Counted from the first letter of the stretch, positions 52,218 through 63,400 are shown. The stretch: DNA of 64,000 bases from Dehalococcoidia bacterium (GCA_011191975.1 DUFA01000116.1:1-64000); one strand, 5' to 3'. The notes: generated by a model not told the origin, from the letters alone. A program made the numbers and translations.

Positions 52218-53984
52218 ATGGAAGACAGAGTCTACCGGTGTCTTAATCCGGTCGGAATGCAGCCGCCGGTAAAGACATTTCCGCTGGCGCCGCGTCTCGA
52301 TACACTGGATGGAAAGACCATCCATATGAGTATCTGCGGTGAAGCGGATATCTGGGTGCCGCTGGAGAAAAAACTCAAGGCAGGATATCCCAACGTAAAC
52401 TGGACGGTGAAGAAACGATATCATATCGTCCCGATGGAACTCTCCGAAGAAGAGAGGAAGACCACCGATGCTGTGATACTCGGTGTATGCTGGTGACATG
52501 GCGCTGTTAACAGGCAGTTGCCTTACTTAGCAAGTCTTGAGAAGGAAGGTATCCCTACAATCCTTATCAATTTCAATGAAGAAACCTGTAAGGTAGAGCA
52601 TGACTCGACCATACACGGTATTCCCAAACTCAGGCACATCGTGGCTTCAAGAAATTCTGTCGGAGGAGTCAGCGAGGCTGAGATACTCATACAACCTGTA
52701 CTCGATGCTCTGATAAGACCGTTGACCGATGAGGAACAAAAAGGCGGTCTTTGGGCGCCTCACGAGCCGAGGATATTATTCGAAGGAACACTCCCCGAGG
52801 CAGAGGAATTCTATAACCAGACTGAAAAAATACCCGGTATGCTGAACGCACCGTTTGCCAGGTACACCGACGGTCTACCTGTAGTTATCCCCACCGAGGA
52901 ACGGGTTGAAACGATGTTGAAAGGCACCAGCCATAAACCTGACGAGTTGATAACCTTGCAGCGGGATATGGAAATGCCGGGATTTGGCGTGGTCGAATCG
53001 ACAATGATCAGGAAAAAAGGCGACGTGATCCGTTTCATGCCAATGTACCGCACTGCCACGGTAGAGCAGGTTGCCGTCAATGCCGTGATGGCAGGCTGCA
53101 AACAGGAGATGTTTCCGGTAGTACTGGCAATTGCCGAATCGGGCGGCGGTACTGGTGACGGACGAGGTGCTGGCGGTGCCTTCATCATCAGCGGTCCTAT
53201 CTACAAAGAGATAGGCATGAACGTGACCAACAGCATCTTCGGTCCAGGCAACCCGGCTGCAAAAGCGATTGGTCGTGTTGGCAGTATCCTGTGGCGTAAC
53301 CTTGGCGGTTACAAGGAAACGGTCACCACTATTACCACTCTAGGTAATCCCATCGTGAACGGCGGCTTTGTCATTGCCGAATATGACGAAGGACTTCCGA
53401 AGGGCTGGAAAGGCCTTAACGAGGAGTTGGGTTATAGGAAGGATGAGAGCATAGTTATGCCTCATCCGGGAGGACTGATAGGTGAATGGGGTATCGGGCA
53501 GCAGAACGCTCCCGGTGTGTATCGCTCGCTCCAGAGGACAGGGCATGGCGCCATTGCCAGGTTCCTTGACGTCAAGGGTATTCCCGGACCGCACAACTAC
53601 CTTGAATATCTTACAAAGGGCGCCTGGGCAACCAGAGATGGTGGATTTACATTGGTAATGCCTCCGCAGGTAGCACAGGACCTGTGTGACTACGGATTCA
53701 AGACAAAGCAGGAAGTATACGAGTGGATATGGAAACGGAGTTTCGAACCGGTAAGTGAGTTCAGAATGCGTGGTATGCAAGACTTCATTACTAATGGTTG
53801 GCTCGGGATTGAAAAAACTTCGGGAAAGCCATGGAAAGAATTGCCTAACGACTACATGGTTCCCGCCGGAGGAGACAATCCCTTTGACAGTTACAATATA
53901 CTTCTCTGCAACATGGAGGAAACGGCAGTTGCACGATTCGGCGGCGGTCACGGACCAGCCTACAGTATTGATGCTTGGCGATAA
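52218..53984 (+). CDS. Candidate selenoprotein, UGSC-family-like, with in-frame TGA as Sec93
   Basis: ATG 52218 (AAGGAG eight bases upstream) opens 92 codons, then TGA 52494-52496, and the same frame continues 495 codons to TAA 53984. Read through, it gives 588 residues. The join reads DAVILGVCW-U-HGAVNRQLPYL then ASLEKEGIPTILINF. The 'DAV-x-x-GV...GIPT' frame resembles the N-terminal domain of UGSC (seleno)proteins. The later part, VEQVAVNAVMAGCKQEMFPVVLA and GPGNPAAKAIGR, resembles their fused C-terminal domain. Cys91-Trp-Sec93 would be a redox pair. A SECIS-like hairpin follows directly. The second part has no ribosome binding site or convincing start of its own at 52518. Function is unknown; a thiol or reductase-type role is inference. 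The alternative is a pseudogene with a nonsense codon. Confidence 0.78.
52497..52531 (+). promoter_or_regulatory. SECIS-like hairpin just downstream of the in-frame TGA
   Basis: AGGC (52512-52515) pairs with GCCT (52520-52523) around the four-base loop AGTT, which contains the GU that SelB recognises in bacterial SECIS elements. GU lies 21-22 bases after the UGA, almost the same distance as in E. coli fdhF (20-21). A lower stem GCTG (52503-52506) with TAGC (52528-52531) has one G-U pair and a partly unpaired internal loop. The upper stem is only four pairs, so the structure is suggestive rather than certain. Confidence 0.5.
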
Positions 53985-54008
53985 ATGATATAGGGAAATA
54001 ATCAGACT

Positions 54009-54040
54009 AAAAAGGGCGAATCGTATGATTCGCCCTTTTT
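54009..54040. terminator. Bidirectional intrinsic terminator
   Basis: A perfect 14-bp stem with A5 and T5 ends (54009-54022 with 54027-54040) has loop GTAT. It lies between the converging candidate selenoprotein and cupin genes. Confidence 0.95.
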
Positions 54041-54058
54041 CTTTGCGGATTTTCTTTA

Positions 54059-54514
54059 TTAGTCTTTATTCTGTGGGATAATTTTAAGATCGATGAAACC
54101 AGCTTCTTTTCCATCAACCTTGAGACCGTACTCCGGTGTCATCGGGGCGTTCACGAAGAAGAACGGAGTACCTACCCTTGTATGCCTTATCGGACAATGA
54201 ATAAGTCCAGCCGGTAGGAACAGAGCGGTGGTCCGGTTGATAATATATTTTTCTCCTTCTTCACCAAGATGAAGTTCGGTCTCCGCATCATAGGCGGTCA
54301 GGTCATCGGTGCAAGGGACCCAGAGCATGATCTGGTCGAAATCGTGGGAATGAGGAGGTTCGAGTCCTTCGAACGGTACGCTGACATGGGTAAACCTTAT
54401 CTGGAAATTAATATCCTTATTATCGAGCGTGTGCATAATCATATTCTTGAACGGGGGATAGGTGGTTTCATGGATTATTTCGTTGGTAAAAAGATCAGCG
54501 TATTTTCCTTTCAT
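54059..54514 (-). CDS. Cupin-fold protein
   Basis: 151 residues with a single cupin-like barrel. Possible metal ligands are in LEPPHSHDFDQIMLWV (two His, Asp, Gln) and the later AGLIHCPIRH. A second strand set carries GEEGEKYIINRTTALFLPAGLIHCP, the usual second cupin motif. No catalytic subtype can be named. GGAGAAG precedes the ATG. It converges with the candidate selenoprotein gene, sharing its terminator. Confidence 0.78.
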   Translation of the reverse strand: MKGKYADLFTNEIIHETTYPPFKNMIMHTLDNKDINFQIRFTHVSVPFEGLEPPHSHDFDQIMLWVPCTDDLTAYDAETELHLGEEGEKYIINRTTALFLPAGLIHCPIRHTRVGTPFFFVNAPMTPEYGLKVDGKEAGFIDLKIIPQNKD

Positions 54515-54580
54515 GTTTATCTTCTCCTTACGTATTATTTGAGATGGTTTGTCCTATTATCGGTGAAATGGAGATAAAAT

Positions 54581-54790
54581 TCAAACGTTATCGGAGTGCT
54601 GTTCAAGTTTTACAATTGCTATTATATTGTGGCGTCTGCTACTCCATACCTTGTCGATCCATATCAGAATCGTTAAGAAAACTCCGCCGGTAAGATAACC
54701 TCCTGTGATGTCACTTGGCCACTGAGTTCCAAGGTACACAATTGATACAACGAGGAATAATAGTAAGGTTGTAAGGATGGTTATTTTACA
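54581..54790 (-). pseudogene. C-terminal remnant of a PAP2-family phosphatase
   Basis: Minus-strand translation between menG and the cupin gene gives SIVYLGTQWPSDITGGYLTGGVFLTILIWI before the TGA at 54583-54581. This matches motif 3 and the following helix of PAP2 membrane phosphatases (SR-x-YLG-x-HWPSD-x-x-GG), but the Arg is Ile and the catalytic His is Gln. No start codon or upstream motifs 1 and 2 exist; the frame runs into the end of menG. Only a dead tail is left. Confidence 0.65.
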
Positions 54791-55479
54791 GCAATTTGAA
54801 TTCCGGCAGCGCCGAAAAATAATGGCTCGTAATCAACTCTACTGAAGCCGGCTTGCATCAGTATTTCTTTAATTTCGTCGGGTTTATAGAAACGCATTGC
54901 TGATTCAGCCAGGTAATTGTAAGCGCCTTTATTGCCGGAAATGAAGGCGCCGATTTTCGCTACATAAAATCGAAGGTAGATATGAAACAATTTCCTTATC
55001 AGCGATGATTTCGGCTGGCTGCTTTCAACAATCACAAACCTTCCGCCGGACTTGATAATTCTGAATATCTCAGCTAGATGATCCGATATTCTGGGATTCC
55101 TGTAGGTTAGATTTCTAAAAGCGAATGATATTCCGACACAATCGAAACTCTCATCCTGAAAAGGCAGCTGGGAAGCATCACCGATTATAAGTGACGGTTT
55201 ATCAACAAGTAATTCAGTTTTCTGAACGGCAATATCAAGCATCAACCTGCTGTAATCAAGGGCATATATCTTTGTATTAGTATCCTTTACCAGAGATACA
55301 GTATGAGCAAGGTCACCGGTACCGCAGCAGATATCAAGAACACTTTCAGGGGAGTGTGTCAGGCACGCTTGTGCAGCTTTGTTTCGCCATTTTTTATCCA
55401 GTCCCAGGGTCATGAGTTTGTTAAGGAGATCATAATGACGCGGGACGGTATTGAACATTTCGTAGAGGGGTCTGGTCAT
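54781..55479 (-). CDS. menG: Demethylmenaquinone methyltransferase (MenG/UbiE family)
   Basis: 232 residues from ATG 55479 (MTRPLYEMFNTVPRHYDLLN), with GAGG four bases upstream. Conserved blocks are YDLLNKLMTLGLDKKWRNKA, the SAM loop VLDICCGTGDLA, ALDYSRLMLDIA, GDASQLPFQDESFDCVGISFAFRNL, and the C-terminal YNYLAESAMRFYKPDEIKEILMQAGF. It would methylate demethylmenaquinone in the last step of menaquinone synthesis. This suggests a quinone-based respiratory chain, though no other men genes are in the window. The true start, not the upstream MCYTRGS, is chosen from homology of the N-terminus. Confidence 0.9.
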   Translation of the reverse strand: MTRPLYEMFNTVPRHYDLLNKLMTLGLDKKWRNKAAQACLTHSPESVLDICCGTGDLAHTVSLVKDTNTKIYALDYSRLMLDIAVQKTELLVDKPSLIIGDASQLPFQDESFDCVGISFAFRNLTYRNPRISDHLAEIFRIIKSGGRFVIVESSQPKSSLIRKLFHIYLRFYVAKIGAFISGNKGAYNYLAESAMRFYKPDEIKEILMQAGFSRVDYEPLFFGAAGIQIAVK

Positions 55480-55534
55480 ACTACCTCGAGTATAGCACAT
55501 CGAGTGATGGACATATAAATATACGGTGATGTGT

Positions 55535-56818
55535 TTACTTAGTTTTAAATTGGTTGACCAGAGAAGTCAGGTTCCGTACCTGATGGTTGAGTAATGCCGG
55601 ACCGAGAGCAAAAAGGACAACGGCTGTACCTCCAATAACAAGTGCCCAATGGGCGCCGATAGCATTGGCTATTGCGCCGGCTTGCATTCCTCCCAGGGGA
55701 AGAATACTCCAGGTCATGCTATAGAATCCCATCACTCTCCCACGCATATTATCCGGCACCATTAACTGTAATGAGGTCATAATGGCTATCATGTATATGG
55801 AGCTGCATACTCCGACTATGAACATCAAGGTCAATGCCAGAGGGAAAGAACCTACAAATTGTGACGTGACGGCAAATGTTGCAACGGTTATCCCGAACAG
55901 AACTGCACCGCCTATTACCCGTAATCCTTCGTGTCCCAGGTTACTCCTTGATCCCAGGAAAAGGGTGATGAGTAGAGCTCCAAGACCGCTGAGGCTGAGT
56001 AATTGTCCCTGTCCTTCAGCTCCTACTTTCAGGATATCTACAGCAAATACCGGCATCATGGTCATATAAGACATGCCGAAAAAACTGTTAAAGAAGGTCA
56101 TCCCGATAAGGAAGGTAAAAATAAAGTTATCCTTGATAAACTTCAGTCCTTGTGCCAGGTCTTTAAAAGGGCTGGTAGAAGGGCGTTCTTTAGAAGGAGG
56201 TACGTTAAGACGGATCATAACAACCGCCATCATCACGAAACCGGTGGATCCCAGGTAGAAAACAGTAGAAGTACCCGCAGCAGATATGATGAAACCGGCG
56301 AGTGCCGGAGCGACGATGCGGACACCCTGCCAGATAGCCGAATTCAAAGCGACGGCACTGGTCATTACTGATGGAGTTATGAGTGTCGGGTATATAGCCT
56401 GGCGTGCCGGCTGGTCGAAAGCATTAACAGCGCCGGAACAAAAGGCAATGGTGAGAACATGCCACACTTCTACCTGGTCAAGCAGCGTTAATGTAGCCAG
56501 TATGGCGATAAGCGCAGCATTGAGGATCTGAGTGCTGAGAATAAGTATTCGACGATTAAACCTATCTGCAACGACACCTCCGACAAGATTCAGTACTATG
56601 GCTGGGATTGCTTGGGCAAGACCAACATAGCCGAGGAAAAGTGGGGATTCGGTCAGTTCATAGATAAGCCAGAGTTGGCCGAACTGGAACATCTGGAATC
56701 CGGTAACTGAAGCCAGCGTGCCAAACCAGTAATTACGGTAATCCCGATACCGGAGAGCAGGAGGTAAAGTAAGTAATTTCTTCCAGCGGGACTGAAATTG
56801 CCGGGTGTTATTAGACAA
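55535..56818 (-). CDS. MFS transporter (EntS-like exporter family)
   Basis: 427-residue 12-helix major facilitator. The A-motif is GGVVADRFNRRILIL, the N-terminal region YRDYRNYWFGTLASVTGFQMFQFGQLWLIYELTESPLFLG, and helix 4-5 has NAFDQPARQAIYPTLI. It belongs to the same MFS_3 group as the gene at 47043-48344 and shares with it the order of motifs and length, so a duplication is likely. The substrate is unknown. It lies 55 bases upstream of menG on the same strand and could be co-transcribed. Confidence 0.92.
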   Translation of the reverse strand: MSNNTRQFQSRWKKLLTLPPALRYRDYRNYWFGTLASVTGFQMFQFGQLWLIYELTESPLFLGYVGLAQAIPAIVLNLVGGVVADRFNRRILILSTQILNAALIAILATLTLLDQVEVWHVLTIAFCSGAVNAFDQPARQAIYPTLITPSVMTSAVALNSAIWQGVRIVAPALAGFIISAAGTSTVFYLGSTGFVMMAVVMIRLNVPPSKERPSTSPFKDLAQGLKFIKDNFIFTFLIGMTFFNSFFGMSYMTMMPVFAVDILKVGAEGQGQLLSLSGLGALLITLFLGSRSNLGHEGLRVIGGAVLFGITVATFAVTSQFVGSFPLALTLMFIVGVCSSIYMIAIMTSLQLMVPDNMRGRVMGFYSMTWSILPLGGMQAGAIANAIGAHWALVIGGTAVVLFALGPALLNHQVRNLTSLVNQFKTK

Positions 56819-57215
56819 TTCGTAACTTCTTTATAATATAGATTTCATCTGGTATTAATGAATTAATACTACATTTATAAAATCCAAGAATCAAATTGAC
56901 ATCTACATTTTACCCGGTAGTCATCACTATCGATTTCATATATTCAGTTCTCTCCTTTTCATCAAACCCAGGCAATTTGGGATTTAATTTATTTCGGTTT
57001 TATAGCAACACAGGTGTAAACGGAAAAAATAATAGTGAAACATGTTGCACTTTTAATTTCGTTTGTTTATCGTATTGTATTATCTTATGTTCAGCACTTT
57101 ATCATCAGATTAATAGACGCATATCCGGTAGATATGGGGTATGGTCAGGCACAGACTAGCTAACAGTATGCACAAGGTGTTTGTACCCATGTACATAGAA
57201 AAAGGAGGTTAAGGA
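56819..57215. other. Divergent promoter region, no gene seen
   Basis: About 400 AT-rich bases between the MFS gene (minus) and the glycosidase gene (plus). AGGAGG at about 57204-57209 is the glycosidase ribosome binding site. An 87-codon open frame at 56896-57159 lacks a ribosome binding site and any coding character, and was rejected. Confidence 0.5.
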
Positions 57216-59087
57216 ATGCATGTATCGAATCAGAAGAGTCCTTTCGCGCAACTTTACGCTCTGCCTGTTAATGAGATTTCTCTGACATCCGGATTCTGGC
57301 AGGACAAACAAGAGATCAATTTTCGTGTTTCTCTCCGTACCGGATTTCAGAACCTTCGTGACCACGGTAATTTGGAAAACTTACGACTTGCTGTCGGGAA
57401 AGGTAGCGGCGAATTCAAGGGACCTCAATTTATGGACTCCGATATATATAAATGGATTGAAGCCGCAGGATACTACCTGAGTACTCATGCGGATGAGGGG
57501 ATCTCGGCGATGGTTGATGAAGCTATTTTACTGTTGGAAGAAGTCCAGCAACCTGACGGATACCTGAATTCATACTGGCAATATGTACGTCCGGGGCAGA
57601 GGTGGACAGATCTGGATACAGGACATGAGCTATACTGTGCCGGACATCTGATTGAAGCCGCAATTGCTCTGTCTCGAGGTACCGGTGACAAAAGACTGCT
57701 GACCATTGCAAAGAGGGTTACCGATAACATACTGGAAACCTTCGGAGAAGATAAACTTGTAAAAACAGGTGGACATCCGGAAATAGAATTAGCTCTTGTA
57801 GAGTTATCCCGGGAAACAGGTGACGAAAAGTATCTTAAACAGGCGGAATTTTTCATCAACCAGCGTGGTCGCGGAGTAATGGGTGGAGGTTTTCGACGAT
57901 TTGGTCCGTCATATTTTCAGGACAGAATACCAGTACGGGATGCGGGAGAGGTTGAAGGGCACGCAGTACGGCAACTTTATTTAACTTCGGGCGTGACTGA
58001 CATTTATATGGAGACAGGAGAAAAAACCTTACTCGAAGCTATGAAACGACTCTGGAAGGATATGACGTTGCACAAAATGCATATAACAGGCGGCTTCGGA
58101 GCCCGACATACCGGAGAGTCTTTTGGTGAGCAATATGAGTTACCGAGTGACCGGTGTTACTGTGAAACCTGCGCCACAATCGCAGCTATTATGTGGGCCT
58201 GGAGGATGTTGCTGGCTACCGGTGAATCGGAATATGCCGACCTTATAGAGCGATGTCTTTATAACGGATTTATGAGTGGGATATCTTTCGACGGGAGTCA
58301 ATATTTTTACGTGAATCCTCTCCAGAGTAAGGGTGGTATAGGAAGAGTCGATTGGTTCGATTGTGCTTGCTGTCCACCTAATGTAATGCGTTTGATCGCG
58401 ATGGTGCACAACTATAGTGTTACCAAAAATCAAAAAGGAATACAGATCCACCAGTATATGCCTTCGATCATTAATACGCAGATCGATAAGAAGAAGGGCG
58501 TATCATTGAAAATCGAGACAGGCTATCCATGGAACGGAGACGTCAAGATTACAATACAACATTGTGATATGGAACCATGGACACTCTCTTTACGAGTACC
58601 ACCATGGAGTTCGGGTATCGGGATTACAATAAATGGTGATATACAGGAAGTCAATAATGCTGGAGGTTATTTATCAATTAATCGTGCGTGGAGTAAAGAG
58701 GACATTGTTGAATTGAGTATTATAATGCAGCCGCACGTGATTAGAGCAAATCCAAAAGTTGATGCAGTGCGAGGAAGTGTTGCGTTAGAGTACGGGCCCT
58801 TTGTTTACTGTCTGGAAGAGATAGATAATCCCGGGATTAATCTGCTTGATGTGCAAATTGATCCTGATGTGAGAATAGAACCGGTTTGGCGGGATGATTT
58901 ATTTAACGGAATCACGATTCTTAACCTGACCGGAAAGGTGTTCGAGGGAGATATTAGCGAATTGCCACTTTATACCATGTATGGAAAAAAGAACGTGTTA
59001 AAAAATATCAATCTTATCGCCGTTCCATATTATAACTGGGCAAACCGGGGTAGTGGACAGATGCGGGTATGGATTCCCGTAGTTTGA
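57216..59087 (+). CDS. GH127-type glycoside hydrolase (beta-L-arabinofuranosidase family)
   Basis: 623 residues with the alpha/alpha-barrel of GH127 (DUF1680). Landmarks are SGFWQDKQEINFRVSLRTGFQNLRDHG, YKWIEAAGYYL, QQPDGYLNSYWQYVRPGQRW, and DLDTGHELYCAGHLIEAAIAL. The catalytic centre is GGFGARHTGESFGEQYELP (Glu acting with zinc) and CETCATIA, and VDWFDCACCPPNVMR carries the nucleophilic Cys. These retaining enzymes cut beta-L-arabinofuranosides from plant glycans, and homologues in GH146 act similarly. No signal peptide is seen, so it would be cytoplasmic and act on imported oligosaccharides. No arabinose genes surround it; an alcohol-dehydrogenase-like gene follows. Confidence 0.9.
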   Translation: MHVSNQKSPFAQLYALPVNEISLTSGFWQDKQEINFRVSLRTGFQNLRDHGNLENLRLAVGKGSGEFKGPQFMDSDIYKWIEAAGYYLSTHADEGISAMVDEAILLLEEVQQPDGYLNSYWQYVRPGQRWTDLDTGHELYCAGHLIEAAIALSRGTGDKRLLTIAKRVTDNILETFGEDKLVKTGGHPEIELALVELSRETGDEKYLKQAEFFINQRGRGVMGGGFRRFGPSYFQDRIPVRDAGEVEGHAVRQLYLTSGVTDIYMETGEKTLLEAMKRLWKDMTLHKMHITGGFGARHTGESFGEQYELPSDRCYCETCATIAAIMWAWRMLLATGESEYADLIERCLYNGFMSGISFDGSQYFYVNPLQSKGGIGRVDWFDCACCPPNVMRLIAMVHNYSVTKNQKGIQIHQYMPSIINTQIDKKKGVSLKIETGYPWNGDVKITIQHCDMEPWTLSLRVPPWSSGIGITINGDIQEVNNAGGYLSINRAWSKEDIVELSIIMQPHVIRANPKVDAVRGSVALEYGPFVYCLEEIDNPGINLLDVQIDPDVRIEPVWRDDLFNGITILNLTGKVFEGDISELPLYTMYGKKNVLKNINLIAVPYYNWANRGSGQMRVWIPVV

Positions 59088-59190
59088 AACAGTGTAAATT
59101 GATTTTCCGGAGGTGATTCTTTATCATTGACTCATAAACATATGGGAAATCACAGAGCTGTGAATACATAATTAACAGGAGGAAGAGGAT

Positions 59191-60207
59191 TTGAAGGCAG
59201 TAATTGTTGAAGAAATTGGGAAAGCAGTACTAAAAGAGATGCCACTGGCAGATCCCGGCTTCGAAGAGGTTAAGGTTAGAATCGCATATTGTGGTGTCGG
59301 AGCATTTGATCCGTTCATCATCACCGGTGAGATAGCATTACCGCTGCCGTGGAGACTTGGATACCAGGCTTCAGGTATCATCGAAGAACTCGGTCCGGGC
59401 GCGCTTGCAAGAGGGCTGAAAGTCGGTGACAGAGTGGCTTTGGACCAGTATCGTTATTGCGGCTCCTGTTACAATTGTATGCACGACCGGGAGACTTTCT
59501 GCGAAAGAAGAGATTATCCGTATGGATACCTTGATCAGATGATGGCTGAATACATCGTCGTTCACCAGAGACAGGCCTGGAAACTGCCTGATTCCATTTC
59601 ACTTGAAGAAGCTACTCTTACCGAGAATATCGGAGCCTGTTTACCCGCTATGGACCTGGCACCGCCCAAGATGGGCGACAGCATCCTGGTTATCGGTTCC
59701 GGTACTTGCGGCAGCATCATTGTCCAGTTAGCCAAACTCCAGGGCGCGAAAGATCTTACCGTTGTTGAACCGGTGTCATTCAAGCGAGACCTGGCCTTGA
59801 AGTTAGGAGCCAAGCACGTTATCGATCCGAAAAACCAGGACTGGGTGGCTGAAGCATTGAAGATAAGTCCACGCGGTTTCGATCGAGTAATAGAAGCTTC
59901 CGGCTATTCGGAAATGCTACCGCAATGTATTGACTTGGTTGCGCAATGCGGCAAAATCGTTCTGTTCGGAGTTTACCCGGATAATCCGAAACTGGATTAT
60001 GATGTTCACAAAATCTGGTTTAAAGAAGCTAGTATCCATGGTGTTTTTGGTCAGTCCAACCTGTTCCCGAGAGCCGTCGATATGCTGGAAAGCCTTGATC
60101 TGAAATCGATGATGGATGGCCCGACATTTCCGTTGGAAGACTTCATGAAAGCGATCGAAGCGCATAAGACTGGTCAGTATGCCAGGGTTCTTGTTAAGTG
60201 TACTTAG
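59191..60207 (+). CDS. Zinc-type medium-chain dehydrogenase/reductase with altered catalytic zinc site
   Basis: 338 residues from TTG 59191, eight bases after AGGAGG. The structural zinc lobe is intact (CGSCYNCMHDRETFC), and the Rossmann motif is VIGSGTCGSIIVQLAKLQGAKDLTVVE. The catalytic zinc site differs: where the family has C-G-x-C-G-x-D and G-H-E, this one reads YCGVGAFD and GYQ, so the His and Glu ligands are missing. It may therefore bind no catalytic zinc, use another ligand set, or act as a zinc-independent MDR. The substrate is unknown. It follows the GH127 gene by 103 bases, suggesting sugar-related oxidation, which is inference. Confidence 0.88.
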   Translation: MKAVIVEEIGKAVLKEMPLADPGFEEVKVRIAYCGVGAFDPFIITGEIALPLPWRLGYQASGIIEELGPGALARGLKVGDRVALDQYRYCGSCYNCMHDRETFCERRDYPYGYLDQMMAEYIVVHQRQAWKLPDSISLEEATLTENIGACLPAMDLAPPKMGDSILVIGSGTCGSIIVQLAKLQGAKDLTVVEPVSFKRDLALKLGAKHVIDPKNQDWVAEALKISPRGFDRVIEASGYSEMLPQCIDLVAQCGKIVLFGVYPDNPKLDYDVHKIWFKEASIHGVFGQSNLFPRAVDMLESLDLKSMMDGPTFPLEDFMKAIEAHKTGQYARVLVKCT

Positions 60208-60230
60208 GGTAAATTTTTCAAATGACTGTA

Positions 60231-60256
60231 AAAGGAGAGTAGTTCTACTCTCCTTT
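60231..60256 (+). terminator. Intrinsic terminator
   Basis: A 12-bp perfect stem (60231-60242 with 60245-60256) runs into T7. It ends the glycosidase-dehydrogenase region. Confidence 0.92.
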
Positions 60257-60461
60257 TTTTGTGATATGGCTTGACATTGAGTGTTTCGTAGAGTAACCTA
60301 TTGTTCTCTATACTAAGTCTACCGGGACGAATGAGTTGTCGAAAGACGATAAAGATAAAGTGAAGGAAATATTTGCAGAAACAATCCGGTTAAATATTTT
60401 TTTATGGAACCGGATTTTGAGATATCGCAATACAACTGAATAAGTAACGGAGGTAGATGTG

Positions 60462-60935
60462 ATGTCTGAAAGGATTTTAATACCCCTGGATGGTTCAAGA
60501 TCGAGTGAAGCTGCCATATACCAGGTAATGAATTTACTATGTGATATAAATCCGACAGAGACAACGGAGATCATATTGATGGAGGTAATAAAACCGCCTG
60601 TGAAACATATTCCTGTGGAAGGCGGTACGGTGGATATACCTGTCGAGGAAGCTGAACTGGAGTTACTCAAAGATAAAGCATACCAGTACCTCAAAGAAAC
60701 GACGGGGAAATTGAAATTGATGGGTGTGAGTGTTTCCTGCGAAGTGATTGTCAGGCGGAATAATGAAAGTACCGCAGATGCAATAATCAGAGCTGAAAAT
60801 GAGTTGAAAGGAAATCTTGTTGCCATATCCCTACCCGGAAAACACGGATTGAGACACTGGACTACCCATCGTACTGCAGAGAAGGTACTTGATCATGGCA
60901 GCGTTCCTGTGATTATGGTAACGACACGCGATTAA
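60462..60935 (+). CDS. Universal stress protein family (UspA-like)
   Basis: 157 residues from ATG 60462, with GGAGG eight bases upstream. The N-terminus ERILIPLDGSRSSEAAIYQVMNLL and the C-terminal block NLVAISLPGKHGLRHWTTHRTAEKVLDHGSVPVIMVT fit the UspA fold. The ATP-binding G-x2-G-x9-G-S/T pattern is only partly kept (GKHG then HRTAEKV), so ATP binding is uncertain. It lies just ahead of katG, which suggests a stress cluster. A terminator separates the two. Confidence 0.88.
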   Translation: MSERILIPLDGSRSSEAAIYQVMNLLCDINPTETTEIILMEVIKPPVKHIPVEGGTVDIPVEEAELELLKDKAYQYLKETTGKLKLMGVSVSCEVIVRRNNESTADAIIRAENELKGNLVAISLPGKHGLRHWTTHRTAEKVLDHGSVPVIMVTTRD

Positions 60936-60960
60936 GAAAAATATTACTATACGTAGTTAT

Positions 60961-60988
60961 GGAGAGCACTTGTGTCTCTCCCTTTTTT
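60961..60988 (+). terminator. Intrinsic terminator after the universal stress gene
   Basis: GGAGAGCAC (60961-60969) pairs with GTGTCTCTCC (60972-60981) with one bulged base, followed by T6 (60983-60988). It ends 24 bases before the katG promoter. Confidence 0.75.
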
Positions 60989-61012
60989 GTTTGCGGTGAT
61001 TTATATCACATC

Positions 61013-61039
61013 TTGACAATGGTATCCTGCTGGTATAAT
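61013..61039 (+). promoter_or_regulatory. Extended -10 promoter of katG
   Basis: TTGACA at 61013-61018 and TATAAT at 61034-61039 are 15 bases apart, a short spacing, but TGG directly before TATAAT gives an extended -10. Transcription would begin about 61046, with a leader of about 30 bases before the ATG. Confidence 0.7.
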
Positions 61040-61057
61040 CTTATCATCCAGTGCTGA

Positions 61058-63271
<2,214 letters not shown>

Positions 63272-63315
63272 TCGTAGTTTCTCTCCGGTTACCCGTTTTT
63301 TAGATTGTCAAATAC

Positions 63316-63347
63316 AAGTGAGGTTGGGTATCTACCCAACCTCACTT
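63316..63347 (+). terminator. Hairpin terminator after katG
   Basis: A perfect 15-bp stem (63316-63330 with 63333-63347) is closed by only two bases. The following T-tract is weak (AGTTTG), but the stem is strong and lies 44 bases after the katG stop. Confidence 0.7.
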
Positions 63348-63400
63348 AGTTTGCTGTAATAATAGACGTACCGCATAATATGAATTATAGTTGTGGTGTT

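Noticed and set aside
52518..53984. Second half of the candidate selenoprotein as an independent gene starting at 52518
   Set aside because: The codon at 52518 is TTG without an upstream Shine-Dalgarno sequence, and the homology-like pattern continues across the TGA.
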